Below, one piece after another: positions 15,745 to 23,939 of a stretch of DNA of 64,000 nt. The DNA is from Oscillospiraceae bacterium. Its GTDB lineage: Bacteria; Bacillota; Clostridia; Oscillospirales; Oscillospiraceae. The stretch's first letter is position 1, and every line of letters starts with the position of its first letter. The notes beneath the pieces are model-generated. The model saw nothing but the letters and a program-made list of their open reading frames with translations, was not told the DNA's origin and did not search any database. The translations under genes and the position numbers were made by a program. Location of the stretch: contig CAKASQ030000078.1 of the NCBI GenBank assembly GCA_916988195.3, positions 37,676 to 101,675 of the forward strand, read 5' to 3'.

Positions 15745-17670
15745 TTATGCCGCCGCTTCAAAATAGCTCTGCGGCTTGACGGTGCAGAGGAACCGGCGAA
15801 TATCGGATACCTCTGTCAAGATCGGCATTTCAGGCAGCGCGTCCAATACATCCTGTCGGTAGCGGCCTCTGGCGCTGCAACGCTCATCTAAGATGGCGAC
15901 CACGCAGGTGTCCGTTTCCGTGCGGATGGCGCGTCCAAAGCCCTGCTTGAGCTTGATCTGCATTTCCGGCACGATGACGCTCCGAATGAAATCATGCAGA
16001 GCAGGATAGTTTTTCTTTTCATGCTCGTGGATGGCGTCCGGGAATGCAAACGGCAGGCGTGGAATGATGAGCAGCGACACGCAGTCGCCGGGGAAGTCCA
16101 TGCCCTCCCACGCAGCGCCGGTTGCCAAGAGGACGGCTCCGGGGGTGCTCTTGAATTGCCGCAGGATCTGTGGGTGGTTCCTGCGCATGACGAAGATTGG
16201 GATGCCGCTTTTGAGCCGGTAGAGACATTCACAGACAGTGGACATATCCTTGTAAGAGGTGAAAAGAACGAGGGCGTGTCCATTCGCGGCTTGCAGCAGG
16301 CATAGGATCTGCCGGGCAACAGTTTGGGGATACCGCTCGTCCTCTGAAAAACGAGGTGGCCGCTGTGGAAAAAACAGGCGGCAATTTGCGGCGTAGTCAA
16401 AGGGAGATACGGCAACCGCTTCTGTGACTCTTGGATTGCCAGACAGTCCGCATTCGTCCTGAAACCGGCGAAAGCTGCTGCCAATGGCAAGCGTCCCAGA
16501 GGTGAGCAGGAGCGGGATTTGTTTGCTCCAGACCGTGTTCTGCATTCTGGATGTGATATCCGCTGGAACGCTGCACAGCATGAGCTTTCCGTCATCATCC
16601 TCTGCGGTGTAGCGGATGGCGTCTGTCTTGGGCCGAAGAAACAGCACGACCTTGTCGGTGAGCTGCTCCAGCGCCCGCTTTGTGGCAGGTTCCAGAAATG
16701 TAGATAGCTTTCTGCCAATCAAAAACAGCGTAGAAAGGACTCTGCTGAGATCGTCATGGAGCAGCTCAATAGGGCACTCCGGCGACAGCTCTGCCATCTT
16801 TTGCAGAAGTGTGGAAGAAGCAGAAAACAGCCGGTCTGCTGCCAGCGCGTATCCGTCCTGCTTCAGCCGAACGACTGCGCTGCGGATCTCTCCGGCCGTT
16901 AAGGTCGTTCCAAACATTTCCCGCGCTGTTTCCGGCAGCTTGTGTGCTTCATCCACAATGACCGTGCAGGCGTCCGGGAGGATGGGCTTCAAGCCGCTTT
17001 CCCGGTGCATACAGTCTGCCAGCCAGAGGTTCTGGTTGCAGATCTGGAACAAATACCGTTTTTGCCCGCACTCGGTCAGATGCCGACGATAGCGGCAGTC
17101 CGGGTGTTTGCAGTCACAAAACGGCGGGACGCAGACACGCTCGCGGTCAAAGCTGCTGAGTTTCTGTGTTTCATCCAGATCCAGAACATCCCGCAGGGAA
17201 TAAAGTTCTTTCTTCTGCATGACGTTTTTCCCGTTCGGGCGCTGCTGCAGGTGCTGGCGCAGCCGCTCGTCACAGACATAGTGACTCTTGCCCTTGCGCA
17301 AGGCGGCAAGAATGGGTGTTGTGATATGCGGATCGTCCGACAGCGCATCCGACAGGAACGGCAGATACTCCCGCACAATGGCGTTCTGGAGCGCGATACT
17401 GGAGGTTGCAATGATGACCGGCTGGAACGGAAGCCCGTCTACCAATCTGCTGTGGCTGTACACGATGGCCGCGGTCAGGTAGGCATACGTCTTGCCAATG
17501 CCGGTCCCGGCGTCGCTCAGTGCGATGCGGTTTTCAAACATGGCGTCCAGCATGGTGTGGCTGAGCCGGATCTGTTCCGGCCGCTCTGTCATGCCGTGCG
17601 CGGGGAGAATGGTTTTGAAGATGTGGTCGAGTTCGGTATGTGCGTTTTTTCTGGTAAGTTCGTTGATCAT
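15745..17670 (-). CDS. DinG/XPD-like superfamily 2 helicase
   Basis: The protein has 641 residues. Walker A is in DAGTGIGKTYAYL near 52-64 and DEAH in VIVDEAHKLPE near 228. Between them is a Cys-rich insert (CVPPFCDCKHPDC and further Cys) suited to the XPD/DinG iron-sulphur cluster. C-terminal helicase motifs include ATGAAWEGMDFPGD and QGFGRAIRTETD. DinG-type enzymes unwind 5'-tailed DNA and R-loops. The start at 17670 has AGGATG upstream. A 400-base leader without genes separates it from the sigma-like gene. It probably serves replication or transfer of the element. Confidence 0.85.
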   Translation of the reverse strand: MINELTRKNAHTELDHIFKTILPAHGMTERPEQIRLSHTMLDAMFENRIALSDAGTGIGKTYAYLTAAIVYSHSRLVDGLPFQPVIIATSSIALQNAIVREYLPFLSDALSDDPHITTPILAALRKGKSHYVCDERLRQHLQQRPNGKNVMQKKELYSLRDVLDLDETQKLSSFDRERVCVPPFCDCKHPDCRYRRHLTECGQKRYLFQICNQNLWLADCMHRESGLKPILPDACTVIVDEAHKLPETAREMFGTTLTAGEIRSAVVRLKQDGYALAADRLFSASSTLLQKMAELSPECPIELLHDDLSRVLSTLFLIGRKLSTFLEPATKRALEQLTDKVVLFLRPKTDAIRYTAEDDDGKLMLCSVPADITSRMQNTVWSKQIPLLLTSGTLAIGSSFRRFQDECGLSGNPRVTEAVAVSPFDYAANCRLFFPQRPPRFSEDERYPQTVARQILCLLQAANGHALVLFTSYKDMSTVCECLYRLKSGIPIFVMRRNHPQILRQFKSTPGAVLLATGAAWEGMDFPGDCVSLLIIPRLPFAFPDAIHEHEKKNYPALHDFIRSVIVPEMQIKLKQGFGRAIRTETDTCVVAILDERCSARGRYRQDVLDALPEMPILTEVSDIRRFLCTVKPQSYFEAAA

Positions 17671-18067
17671 GATTTTTCATCCTATCTTGAAAAGTTTGTC
17701 CCGCCGTATTTGCAGCTCGCGCCCCGGCGATGGGGAACAGCGCGGACAGAGCCTGGCAGCTCTCACAGCCTGTGACTGGGGTCTTTACTGCTTTCAACCC
17801 CAGCGCATGGCAGCCTGTCTTACGTGCAGGCCAGACGTTGTGTGTCCAAACAGATTGGGCGGCATGACGCAGCCTGCCAAGGCTGCCCACAGCGCGCTTC
17901 TCGCTCGCCGGAAGCTTGCTGCTTCCGGGTCCTCGCGCGCGCCGTGCGCGTTTCCCAACCTGCGGTGTGATCCGCGTTGCTGGTATTCACTTTTCAAGGT
18001 TCAGTGAGGGGAATCCCCTCATGTGGTAGCCGGCGAAAGCACCGCTCTTAGAACCAAATTAAAAAAA
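17671..18067 (-). other. Gene-free, GC-rich structured leader of the helicase gene
   Basis: I find no credible gene in these 397 bases. It contains several inverted repeats: GAGGGG-AAT-CCCCTC (18006-18020), CCGGAAGC-TTGCT-GCTTCCGG (17908-17928), and CAGCC/GGCTG and GCCTG/CAGGC pairs near 17805-17885. Short frames across it lack ribosome sites. It may be a long 5' leader of the helicase mRNA or an origin-type DNA region. Confidence 0.45.
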
Positions 18068-18544
18068 TTATGAAAATTTATTTAAGCGCTTTCTTATTTG
18101 CTCGATGCGCTTACTGACGGCTTTTTGCGAAATGCCAAACCGAACGCCAATTTCGTTTTGTGTCAAATCATCAAAAACGTAGAGTGTAATAAGTTCAATG
18201 TCCTCTTTGGACAGCGCTTTTATTCCTTTGATAAGTTCTGGCTTTTCAATTTCCTCGACCCAACCATACCGGTCACCGGCAAAAGAAAAGTCAAGACTGG
18301 TGGAGAGCTGTGCGAGATATTTTTCCAAAAGAGGCGACTTGTCATCATCACTTTCCTCAAAAGCATTTTCTGAGAACTGTTGTGTATGTTCGCTGAATCT
18401 GCGTCTGCTGTTAAATTCCACAAGATCAAATTGATACATCTGCTCAATCTGCTCCTCAGTCATCCCTGCAGCACGATACTGTTCTGCAAGGCGTTTCTGT
18501 TCCTCGTTAAACCTTTTTCTTTCAAGCCCGTTGATCCATGCCAT
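18068..18544 (-). CDS. Sigma-70 region 4-like regulator
   Basis: The protein has 158 residues, ATG at 18544. The C-terminal 60 residues form a sigma-70 region 4 helix-turn-helix (LSKEDIELITLYVFDDLTQN, then EIGVRFGISQKAVSKRIEQI). The N-terminal part is charged and helical and does not match region 2 clearly, so it may be an ICE/phage-type transcription activator rather than a full sigma factor. The ribosome site GGAGATTAC is exactly complementary to an upstream GTAATCTCC, so translation is probably controlled. It stands alone between two regulatory regions. Confidence 0.75.
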   Translation of the reverse strand: MAWINGLERKRFNEEQKRLAEQYRAAGMTEEQIEQMYQFDLVEFNSRRRFSEHTQQFSENAFEESDDDKSPLLEKYLAQLSTSLDFSFAGDRYGWVEEIEKPELIKGIKALSKEDIELITLYVFDDLTQNEIGVRFGISQKAVSKRIEQIRKRLNKFS

Positions 18545-18548
18545 TTTT

Positions 18549-18597
18549 GTAATCTCCTTTTTTCGTTTCTTGAGCAAAAAAGAAACGAGGAGATTAC
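18549..18597 (-). promoter_or_regulatory. Ribosome-site-sequestering hairpin
   Basis: In the minus-strand RNA, GTAATCTCC (18597-18589) pairs with the Shine-Dalgarno segment GGAGATTAC (18557-18549). Inside it CGTTTCTT pairs with AAGAAACG (18087 region excluded; arms 18087-independent at 18080s do not apply, the arms are 18587-18580 and 18571-18564). The two perfect stems of 9 and 8 bp are stacked across a small internal loop, and the start codon lies five bases downstream. Confidence 0.7.
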
Positions 18598-18663
18598 GGA
18601 TACTTTGCTATGCTCTCAGCCCATCTGCGCATGTATGCCCTTTCCGCTATTCAGCGAAACGGG

Positions 18664-18718
18664 CAAAAAAACAAAAAAGGAGCCCTACGGAAAGCTGAAC
18701 AGCTTACCGTAAGGCTCC
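18664..18718 (-). terminator. Rho-independent terminator of the 18799-19017 gene
   Basis: The minus-strand RNA forms GGAGCC-TTACGGTAAGCT-gttc-AGCTTTCCGTAGGGCTCC, a long stem with small defects at 18679-18718, followed directly by TTTTTTGTTTTTTT. A textbook terminator. Confidence 0.85.
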
Positions 18719-18798
18719 GAACGCGGCGTTCCCACATTCTAAGGTGGGCGGTTGGTGCGCTTGACTGGTACCATATTATTTGGATTTTGAATTACAGT

Positions 18799-19017
18799 TT
18801 AGATGATTACTTCAACCGGGCAGATTGCAAGCCCGATTTGCTGCCCGCACTTCGGGCATTTGGAGAACCATTGCGCGCGGTCTGCCTGCTCCGGACGGAA
18901 CAGCTGCAGACTACGCAGGTCTGTATGTTCAGCGGCATTGAGAAGCCGTCCTCTTTGACAGATCGGGCATCTAACTGCACGATCTGATTTCGCTGCACAA
19001 TTCATTGCTGGATTCAT
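18799..19017 (-). CDS. Small two-CxxC zinc-ribbon protein
   Basis: A 72-residue protein behind GAGGGG. It holds CPICQRGRLL near residue 17 and CPKCGQQIGLAI near 53, a complete zinc-ribbon set of four Cys. Similar short proteins of unknown function are frequent in Clostridia mobile DNA. It has its own promoter (19168-19196) about 150 bases upstream and its own terminator. Its promoter lies back to back with that of the LexA-like repressor, so it is probably a repressor target. Confidence 0.65.
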   Translation of the reverse strand: MNPAMNCAAKSDRAVRCPICQRGRLLNAAEHTDLRSLQLFRPEQADRAQWFSKCPKCGQQIGLAICPVEVII

Positions 19018-19167
19018 GCTTACCCCTCTTTCCTGATTCCATGTTTGACTTCGATTCTGTATGCTGACAATCCTTTATTGGAACAGATCTGTCTGGAGAG
19101 GCTTCGACAGACACGCCCAAGGAGTGGAGGCGCGTGTTCCAGAGATTATGGGATTGACGATGGTTTT

Positions 19168-19196
19168 ATTATATAGACGCTATAAAGAACCGTCAA
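19168..19196 (-). promoter_or_regulatory. Minus-strand promoter of the zinc-ribbon gene
   Basis: TTGACG (19196-19191) and TATAAT (19173-19168) are spaced by 17 bases on the minus strand. A flanking inverted repeat, ATTGAC...GGTT at 19153-19165 and AACC.GTCAAT at 19188-19197, covers it and may be an operator. Confidence 0.7.
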
Positions 19197-19228
19197 TGAC
19201 GCATTTGTAAATATACAAGAACATTTTG

Positions 19229-19257
19229 TTGACAAGCATACCTGCGACGGCTATAAT
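19229..19257 (+). promoter_or_regulatory. Consensus promoter of the S24 repressor gene
   Basis: TTGACA (19229-19234), 17 bases, TATAAT (19252-19257): a perfect sigma-A consensus about 30 bases before the repressor start at 19287. It diverges from the minus promoter at 19168-19196. Confidence 0.85.
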
Positions 19258-19286
19258 GAGAACATCCCAAATTGGAGGAATACATC

Positions 19287-20096
19287 ATGACAACAGGAAT
19301 GAAACACTTGGCTGCGTATCAGGCAAATCTGCTGGACTACAATGCGGCAAAAGACCGTGCGTGCAATTATATTGGCAACCAGATTCGTGCTGCGCGAAAA
19401 AGCATGAAATTGAGCTTGGAGCAGCTCAGTCAGATCTTAATGGGATATGGCGTGGACATTGGGCGCGTTGCGGTGAACAAGTGGGAAAAGGGTATATCGA
19501 TTCCAAGTGCGTATCAGCTTTTGGCCGTCTGTGCTGCGCTGCATCTGGAGGATGGCTTTGATTATTTTGTGAGCAATACAAAACGCCCCCTGCTGAACGC
19601 AGAGGGTCGTCGAAAAGTGAAAGAGTATCGGGAGGATCTGATTGCATCCGGGAAGTATCGGGAGGTACCGCCAGTGCTGGAGATCCGCTACCTGGACATG
19701 CCGGTCAGCGACCTGCCGGTATCCGCTGGTACAGGTGCATTTCTGGATGAGGGAAACTTCGAAATGGTCAGCTTTCCGGAGAGCAGCATCCCAGATGGTG
19801 CGGAATTTGGTGTTCGGGTGTCTGGCGACAGCATGGAGCCTGTCTATCATGACGGTCAGATCGTCTGGGTGCAGCGGTGTGAGACACTCCGTACCGGCGA
19901 AGTTGGCGTCATGATCTACGATGGACAAGGCTATATCAAGGCGTATGCCGAACAGGAGCCGGATGATTCGGAAGCATATCTCAGCAGTGACGGCGTGCGG
20001 CGGATGCAGCCGGTTATGGTGTCTTATAACAAGGCATATGCTCCGAAGCCGGCATCTCCGGAATTGGAGTTCCGAATTGTGGGGCGAGTCTTATAA
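19287..20096 (+). CDS. XRE-S24 (LexA/CI-like) repressor
   Basis: The protein has 269 residues. ATG at 19287 follows GGAGG at eight bases. An N-terminal helix-turn-helix lies at about 15-75 (IRAARKSMKLSLEQLSQILM, VNKWEKGISIPSAYQLLAV). The C-terminal S24 peptidase fold has VSAGTGAFLDEGN (cleavage-type region), the nucleophile Ser in RVSGDSMEPVY and the general-base Lys in GYIKAY. Proteins of this type repress phage or ICE genes and self-cleave after DNA damage. It is likely the main switch of the element, acting on the divergent promoters upstream. Confidence 0.88.
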   Translation: MTTGMKHLAAYQANLLDYNAAKDRACNYIGNQIRAARKSMKLSLEQLSQILMGYGVDIGRVAVNKWEKGISIPSAYQLLAVCAALHLEDGFDYFVSNTKRPLLNAEGRRKVKEYREDLIASGKYREVPPVLEIRYLDMPVSDLPVSAGTGAFLDEGNFEMVSFPESSIPDGAEFGVRVSGDSMEPVYHDGQIVWVQRCETLRTGEVGVMIYDGQGYIKAYAEQEPDDSEAYLSSDGVRRMQPVMVSYNKAYAPKPASPELEFRIVGRVL

Positions 20097-20178
20097 GTCC
20101 TGTTTATTGGACAACGTTTGTGATATGATACTATCATCAAAAGTTTATCCTGCTTTTTTTGATAGGAGTGAAAGAGCA

Positions 20179-20394
20179 TTGAATACGCACGCACGATTGG
20201 ATGAATTATTACATGAGAGAAACATGACATTATATCAGCTATGTCAAAGCGGAAACATCCCCTACACGACGCTTCGCGTCTCTCGCTGCAGAGGCAGCCA
20301 GCTTTCTGTAGATACCATTGAGCAAATTTGCAGGGTGCTTGGAATCTCAATGGCGGAGTTTTTTACTCCAAGCAACCAAGTCCGTACACATTGA
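20179..20394 (+). CDS. Small XRE-family DNA-binding protein
   Basis: A 71-residue protein with a TTG start at 20179 (AGGAG ten bases upstream). It is little more than a helix-turn-helix: LDELLHERNMTLYQLCQSGN, IPYTTLRVSRC, SVDTIEQICRVLGISMAEFF. It follows the S24 repressor gene after 80 bases and probably comes from the same transcript. It would act as a Cro-like or accessory regulator. No terminator is obvious between it and the convergent transporter gene. Confidence 0.7.
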   Translation: MNTHARLDELLHERNMTLYQLCQSGNIPYTTLRVSRCRGSQLSVDTIEQICRVLGISMAEFFTPSNQVRTH

Positions 20395-20442
20395 TAGCTA
20401 TCGTGTATCTCTGTAGTCCAAATGGTATTTCCACAAAACTGC

Positions 20443-23070
20443 TTACTCTGCCAAGCCGTATTTGGTCTTGATCCGGTCGAGCTTTTCGAGCATGGGTTCG
20501 GCAATCAACCACAGGAAGAAAAACGTGGCAATGGCGCGCACCAGATCGACCGGAAGGCCGGTGACGTAGTAGCTTAAAATAATTTTCCAGTTGATCGTGT
20601 GCGCCCACATGAGGGCAGACGCGGGATTCATAATGCCGCCATACACGATGGTCGAGCAGATCACGCCGAAGATGCAAAGGCTCAGCCGCCCGCGCCGCAG
20701 AACGCCTTTGCGGTACAAGACACCTGCCAGCCAGCCGATGATACCCATCGAGAACATCTGCCACGGCGTCCAAGGTCCTTGTGAAAACAGCATATTCGAG
20801 ACCAGCATGGTCATCGCGCCGACCAGAAAGCCCGTTTCGCCGCCAAAGGCCACGCCTGCCAGAATCGTCATGGCAACGACCGGCTTGAACTCCGGCAGCA
20901 TGAAGAACGCAGCGCGTCCTGCCACATTCAGCGCAACGAGCACGGCAATGAGCACTAGCTCCCGCGCCTGCGGCTTTCTGCCCTCGAAAATCAGGAAGAA
21001 CGGCAGCATACATTCGAGCAGAATGAGCAGCGAAATGAAGTAATATTTTCGCCCCGCGAAGTAGTACACGCCGACAAACAATGTCAGAGGAATCAAAAGC
21101 AGGATGAGCAGCGTGGCAGTCACGGTGCGCTTTTGGAGCTTGCGTTTTTCCACGGGCGTTTGAATCAGGTAATCCGGACGTTCAGCCTTCCGGCCAATGG
21201 ATAGCGCAAACACAAGAAGCGCGGCAAGCAAAATGCCGTAGAGCTTGAGCTGCCCACCTGCCAGCGCGGTCATGCCGTTCGCGTCGATGAGCTTTGTGAG
21301 GTCTGTCACGCCGATGGCCTGCGCGATGAGCGCCAGTGAAGCAATGCCGGACACGGCGGCAAGTATTTTTCGCCAGACCGGGAGCTTTTTCACCGTCCGC
21401 GTCTCTTTCTCCGGCGCGGGCGGGATGCGCTGGTATTCCGGCAGCGCCGGTTCCGGCTCAAGCACGCCGCCGCAGGCCATAATCACATCCTCTGGCGTGA
21501 CCGCTGCGGGCAGGATGTCGCGGGCAATGCGATTTGCCGCCGTCGTGTAGAAACTATTGCCGGAGAAGAACGTTCTCGGTTCGGCTTCGGTGACGATGCT
21601 GCCGTCAAAAACCAGGGCGCAGCGGTCGGCGTATTTCGCGCAGAACTCGATGTCGTGACTGACCATGAGGATCGCTACGCCGGACGCTTGCAGCGTCCTT
21701 AAAATCTGCCCGAAAACCTGTTTGAACTCCGCGTCCAACCCCTTTGTCGGCTCGTCAAGGAGCAGGATGTCCGGGTTCAGAAGCAGGATTTTTGCCAGCG
21801 CCGCGCGCTGCTGTTCACCGCCGGAAAGGTCATACGGATGGCGGTCGAGCAGCTCCGTCAGTTTGCAAAGAGAAACAACCTGTGCAAGCCGCTCGGTTTT
21901 GCGTTCGGATTTTGGTAAAATCTCCAGCAAATCTTCACGCACCGTGGATTTCACAAAAAGCGCCTGCGGATTCTGCGGCAGCATTCCGACGCTGCCGCTG
22001 ATAGTCAATTCCCCTCGATACGGCTTTTGCAGGCTTGCCAGCAGCTTGAGCGTAGTCGTTTTGCCCGTGCCGTTGCCGCCAAGCAGGGTCAGAAATTCGC
22101 CCTTGTGCAGCTCCAAGGACAAGCCTTTCACGACATCGGGCAGGTCTTTGTCATACTTGAACCAGAGTTCCCGCGCCGAGACAACGGTTTCCGTGTCCGG
22201 TGCGTTTTTATTTTCTTCTGGGATAGGCTGCAATTCATGCGTTTTTGCATAGTCGAGCAGCCAGTTTCGGCCGTCGCAGACGGATACCGGACAAGTCACC
22301 GTAGAATCCGTAGCGCTCCAGATGCGCATGGCGGCGGGCATGGCGAGGAACATCGCGTTCCCACTGCTTTTCAGCTCCGCGCCCACTTCGGCGGGCGTGC
22401 CGGTGCAAAGGAGCTTGCCGCCGTCCATGACCGCGACACGCGACGCAAAGGAGAACGCTTCTTCCAGACGATGTTCGGTCAGGAGGATGGTCGTTCCCAA
22501 TTCGCGGTTGATCTTGCCAAGCGTCGCAAGAAAATCCGACGCGGCAATCGGGTCAAGCTGGCTCGTCGGCTCGTCCAAAATCAGCACCTTTGGCTGCAAA
22601 ACCATCACCGCCGCTAGGTTTAAGAGCTGTTTCTGGCCGCCGGACAGCTCTGTGACCGGCCTATAAAACCATTCCTGAATCCCGAAAAACGATGCCATTT
22701 CCGCAACGCGGCGGCGGATGGTCGGCGTGTCACAGCCGAGGGATTCCAGCCCGAACGCCAGCTCGTGCCAGACCTTGTCGGTCGCGATCTGATTCTCCGG
22801 ACTTTGCTGCACAAAGCCGATCTTCTCGGCCTGTTCGCGTTGGTCTAGGGAATCAAGATTTCTGCCATCGAACAGGATCTCGCCGCTTCTGCGGCCATGC
22901 GGCGCGAGAACGGTTTTGAGCTGCCGCAGAAGCGTACTTTTGCCGCAGCCCGAGGGACCGCAAAGCACCAGAAACTCCCCCGGTCGGACAGACAGTGTGA
23001 GGTCGGAAATTGCGTTCTTTTCCTGTTCCGGATACGCAAAATTCAGATGGTTGATTGTAAAGAGTTCCAC
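20443..23070 (-). CDS. ECF transporter fusion: two ATPases plus S component
   Basis: The protein has 875 residues. Residues 1-240 and about 300-540 are ABC ATPases with Walker A (GPSGCGKST; GGNGTGKTT), signature (LSGGQ; LSGGEQQ) and Walker B (LILDEPTS; LLLDEPT). From about 570 it is membrane-embedded with roughly eight to ten segments. The last 200 residues look like an ECF substrate-binding S component (GETGFLVGAMTMLVSN, then QGPWTPWQMFSMGIIGWLAG). EcfA and EcfA' fused with each other are known; fusion of both with S is unusual. It follows an EcfT gene (overlap 28 bases) and a DUF4430 gene, suggesting vitamin import, possibly cobalamin. Confidence 0.85.
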   Translation of the reverse strand: MELFTINHLNFAYPEQEKNAISDLTLSVRPGEFLVLCGPSGCGKSTLLRQLKTVLAPHGRRSGEILFDGRNLDSLDQREQAEKIGFVQQSPENQIATDKVWHELAFGLESLGCDTPTIRRRVAEMASFFGIQEWFYRPVTELSGGQKQLLNLAAVMVLQPKVLILDEPTSQLDPIAASDFLATLGKINRELGTTILLTEHRLEEAFSFASRVAVMDGGKLLCTGTPAEVGAELKSSGNAMFLAMPAAMRIWSATDSTVTCPVSVCDGRNWLLDYAKTHELQPIPEENKNAPDTETVVSARELWFKYDKDLPDVVKGLSLELHKGEFLTLLGGNGTGKTTTLKLLASLQKPYRGELTISGSVGMLPQNPQALFVKSTVREDLLEILPKSERKTERLAQVVSLCKLTELLDRHPYDLSGGEQQRAALAKILLLNPDILLLDEPTKGLDAEFKQVFGQILRTLQASGVAILMVSHDIEFCAKYADRCALVFDGSIVTEAEPRTFFSGNSFYTTAANRIARDILPAAVTPEDVIMACGGVLEPEPALPEYQRIPPAPEKETRTVKKLPVWRKILAAVSGIASLALIAQAIGVTDLTKLIDANGMTALAGGQLKLYGILLAALLVFALSIGRKAERPDYLIQTPVEKRKLQKRTVTATLLILLLIPLTLFVGVYYFAGRKYYFISLLILLECMLPFFLIFEGRKPQARELVLIAVLVALNVAGRAAFFMLPEFKPVVAMTILAGVAFGGETGFLVGAMTMLVSNMLFSQGPWTPWQMFSMGIIGWLAGVLYRKGVLRRGRLSLCIFGVICSTIVYGGIMNPASALMWAHTINWKIILSYYVTGLPVDLVRAIATFFFLWLIAEPMLEKLDRIKTKYGLAE

Positions 23071-23939
23071 TGTCTGTCCTCCTTCCGATCAAGAATCACC
23101 GGCGTCAGCACCAGTGCGAGATAAACACACATGAAGCTCACGGTCATGGGCGTCCATGCGGCAGTTTTCACAGTCGGATAGTAGCGGAAATACGTGCCGC
23201 CTGCCATCCAGCCGGAAACGAGATACGTGCCGCAGAAGATCAGCCACGCAAGCGCGGCTTTATCACGCTCATCGAAACGATAAATCGAGAACGCCGTGCG
23301 TCCGGGCAATCCGTAGCCGCGCGACCGCATGGAATCCGCTGTTTCAATCGCGTTCTCAAGTGACCACGTTACCATGATGGAGAAGATTTTGACGGCGTTC
23401 CCGACTCTTTGGAACACGCTGCCGTTCTTCGTGTCGCGCCCGATGCACGCCTGCGCCTCGGAGACGACCTGCATCTGCGCCTTGAACTTCGGGATAAAAC
23501 GCAGCGCCATGGAGAGCACAAGAGACAGCGCTGGGATGACGCGCCCAAACAGATAGACAAACTTGTCCGAAGACATGATTTCGTTGTAGCTGGAAAACCA
23601 GAGCACAACTGACGCGAGCATGACCGCCGCGGCCACACCGTAGAACATGGATTCGAGCGTCAGCGGATTGCCGCTGGGCAAATACGTCAGTATCGTTTGA
23701 CCTTCGTGATTGAACGCCGGGTTGACGAGCGCGGCAAGCGCCGCCATGGGAAGCAGTCCCATGACGGCAAAGCGCACCGCTTTTCTGCCCTTGAGATAGA
23801 TGTCATACGCCAGCGCACCGGTCAAGGAAATTGCCAGATAGACCGGGTGCATCAGGCACATTGAAAAAAGCAGGACGAGCGCGTAGTATAAAAAATTGAT
23901 CGTCGGATGGTAGCCTGAAAAGGCGTCTTTGTTTCTCAT
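23043..23939 (-). CDS. ECF transporter T component
   Basis: The protein has 298 residues with five or more membrane segments (LYYALVLLFSMCLMHPVYLA, VAAAVMLASVVLWF, PALSLVLSMALRFIP). The coupling motif typical of EcfT is present in DSMRSRGYGLPGR, near residue 200, which contacts the ATPases. Its start overlaps the stop of the DUF4430 gene (ATGA). With the ATPase-S fusion downstream it completes an ECF importer. Located in the cytoplasmic membrane. Confidence 0.88.
   Translation of the reverse strand: MRNKDAFSGYHPTINFLYYALVLLFSMCLMHPVYLAISLTGALAYDIYLKGRKAVRFAVMGLLPMAALAALVNPAFNHEGQTILTYLPSGNPLTLESMFYGVAAAVMLASVVLWFSSYNEIMSSDKFVYLFGRVIPALSLVLSMALRFIPKFKAQMQVVSEAQACIGRDTKNGSVFQRVGNAVKIFSIMVTWSLENAIETADSMRSRGYGLPGRTAFSIYRFDERDKAALAWLIFCGTYLVSGWMAGGTYFRYYPTVKTAAWTPMTVSFMCVYLALVLTPVILDRKEDRQWNSLQSTI

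Noticed and set aside
17794..17997. Small minus-strand gene of 67 codons before the helicase
   Set aside because: No ribosome site and arginine-rich composition over inverted repeats; treated as non-coding.
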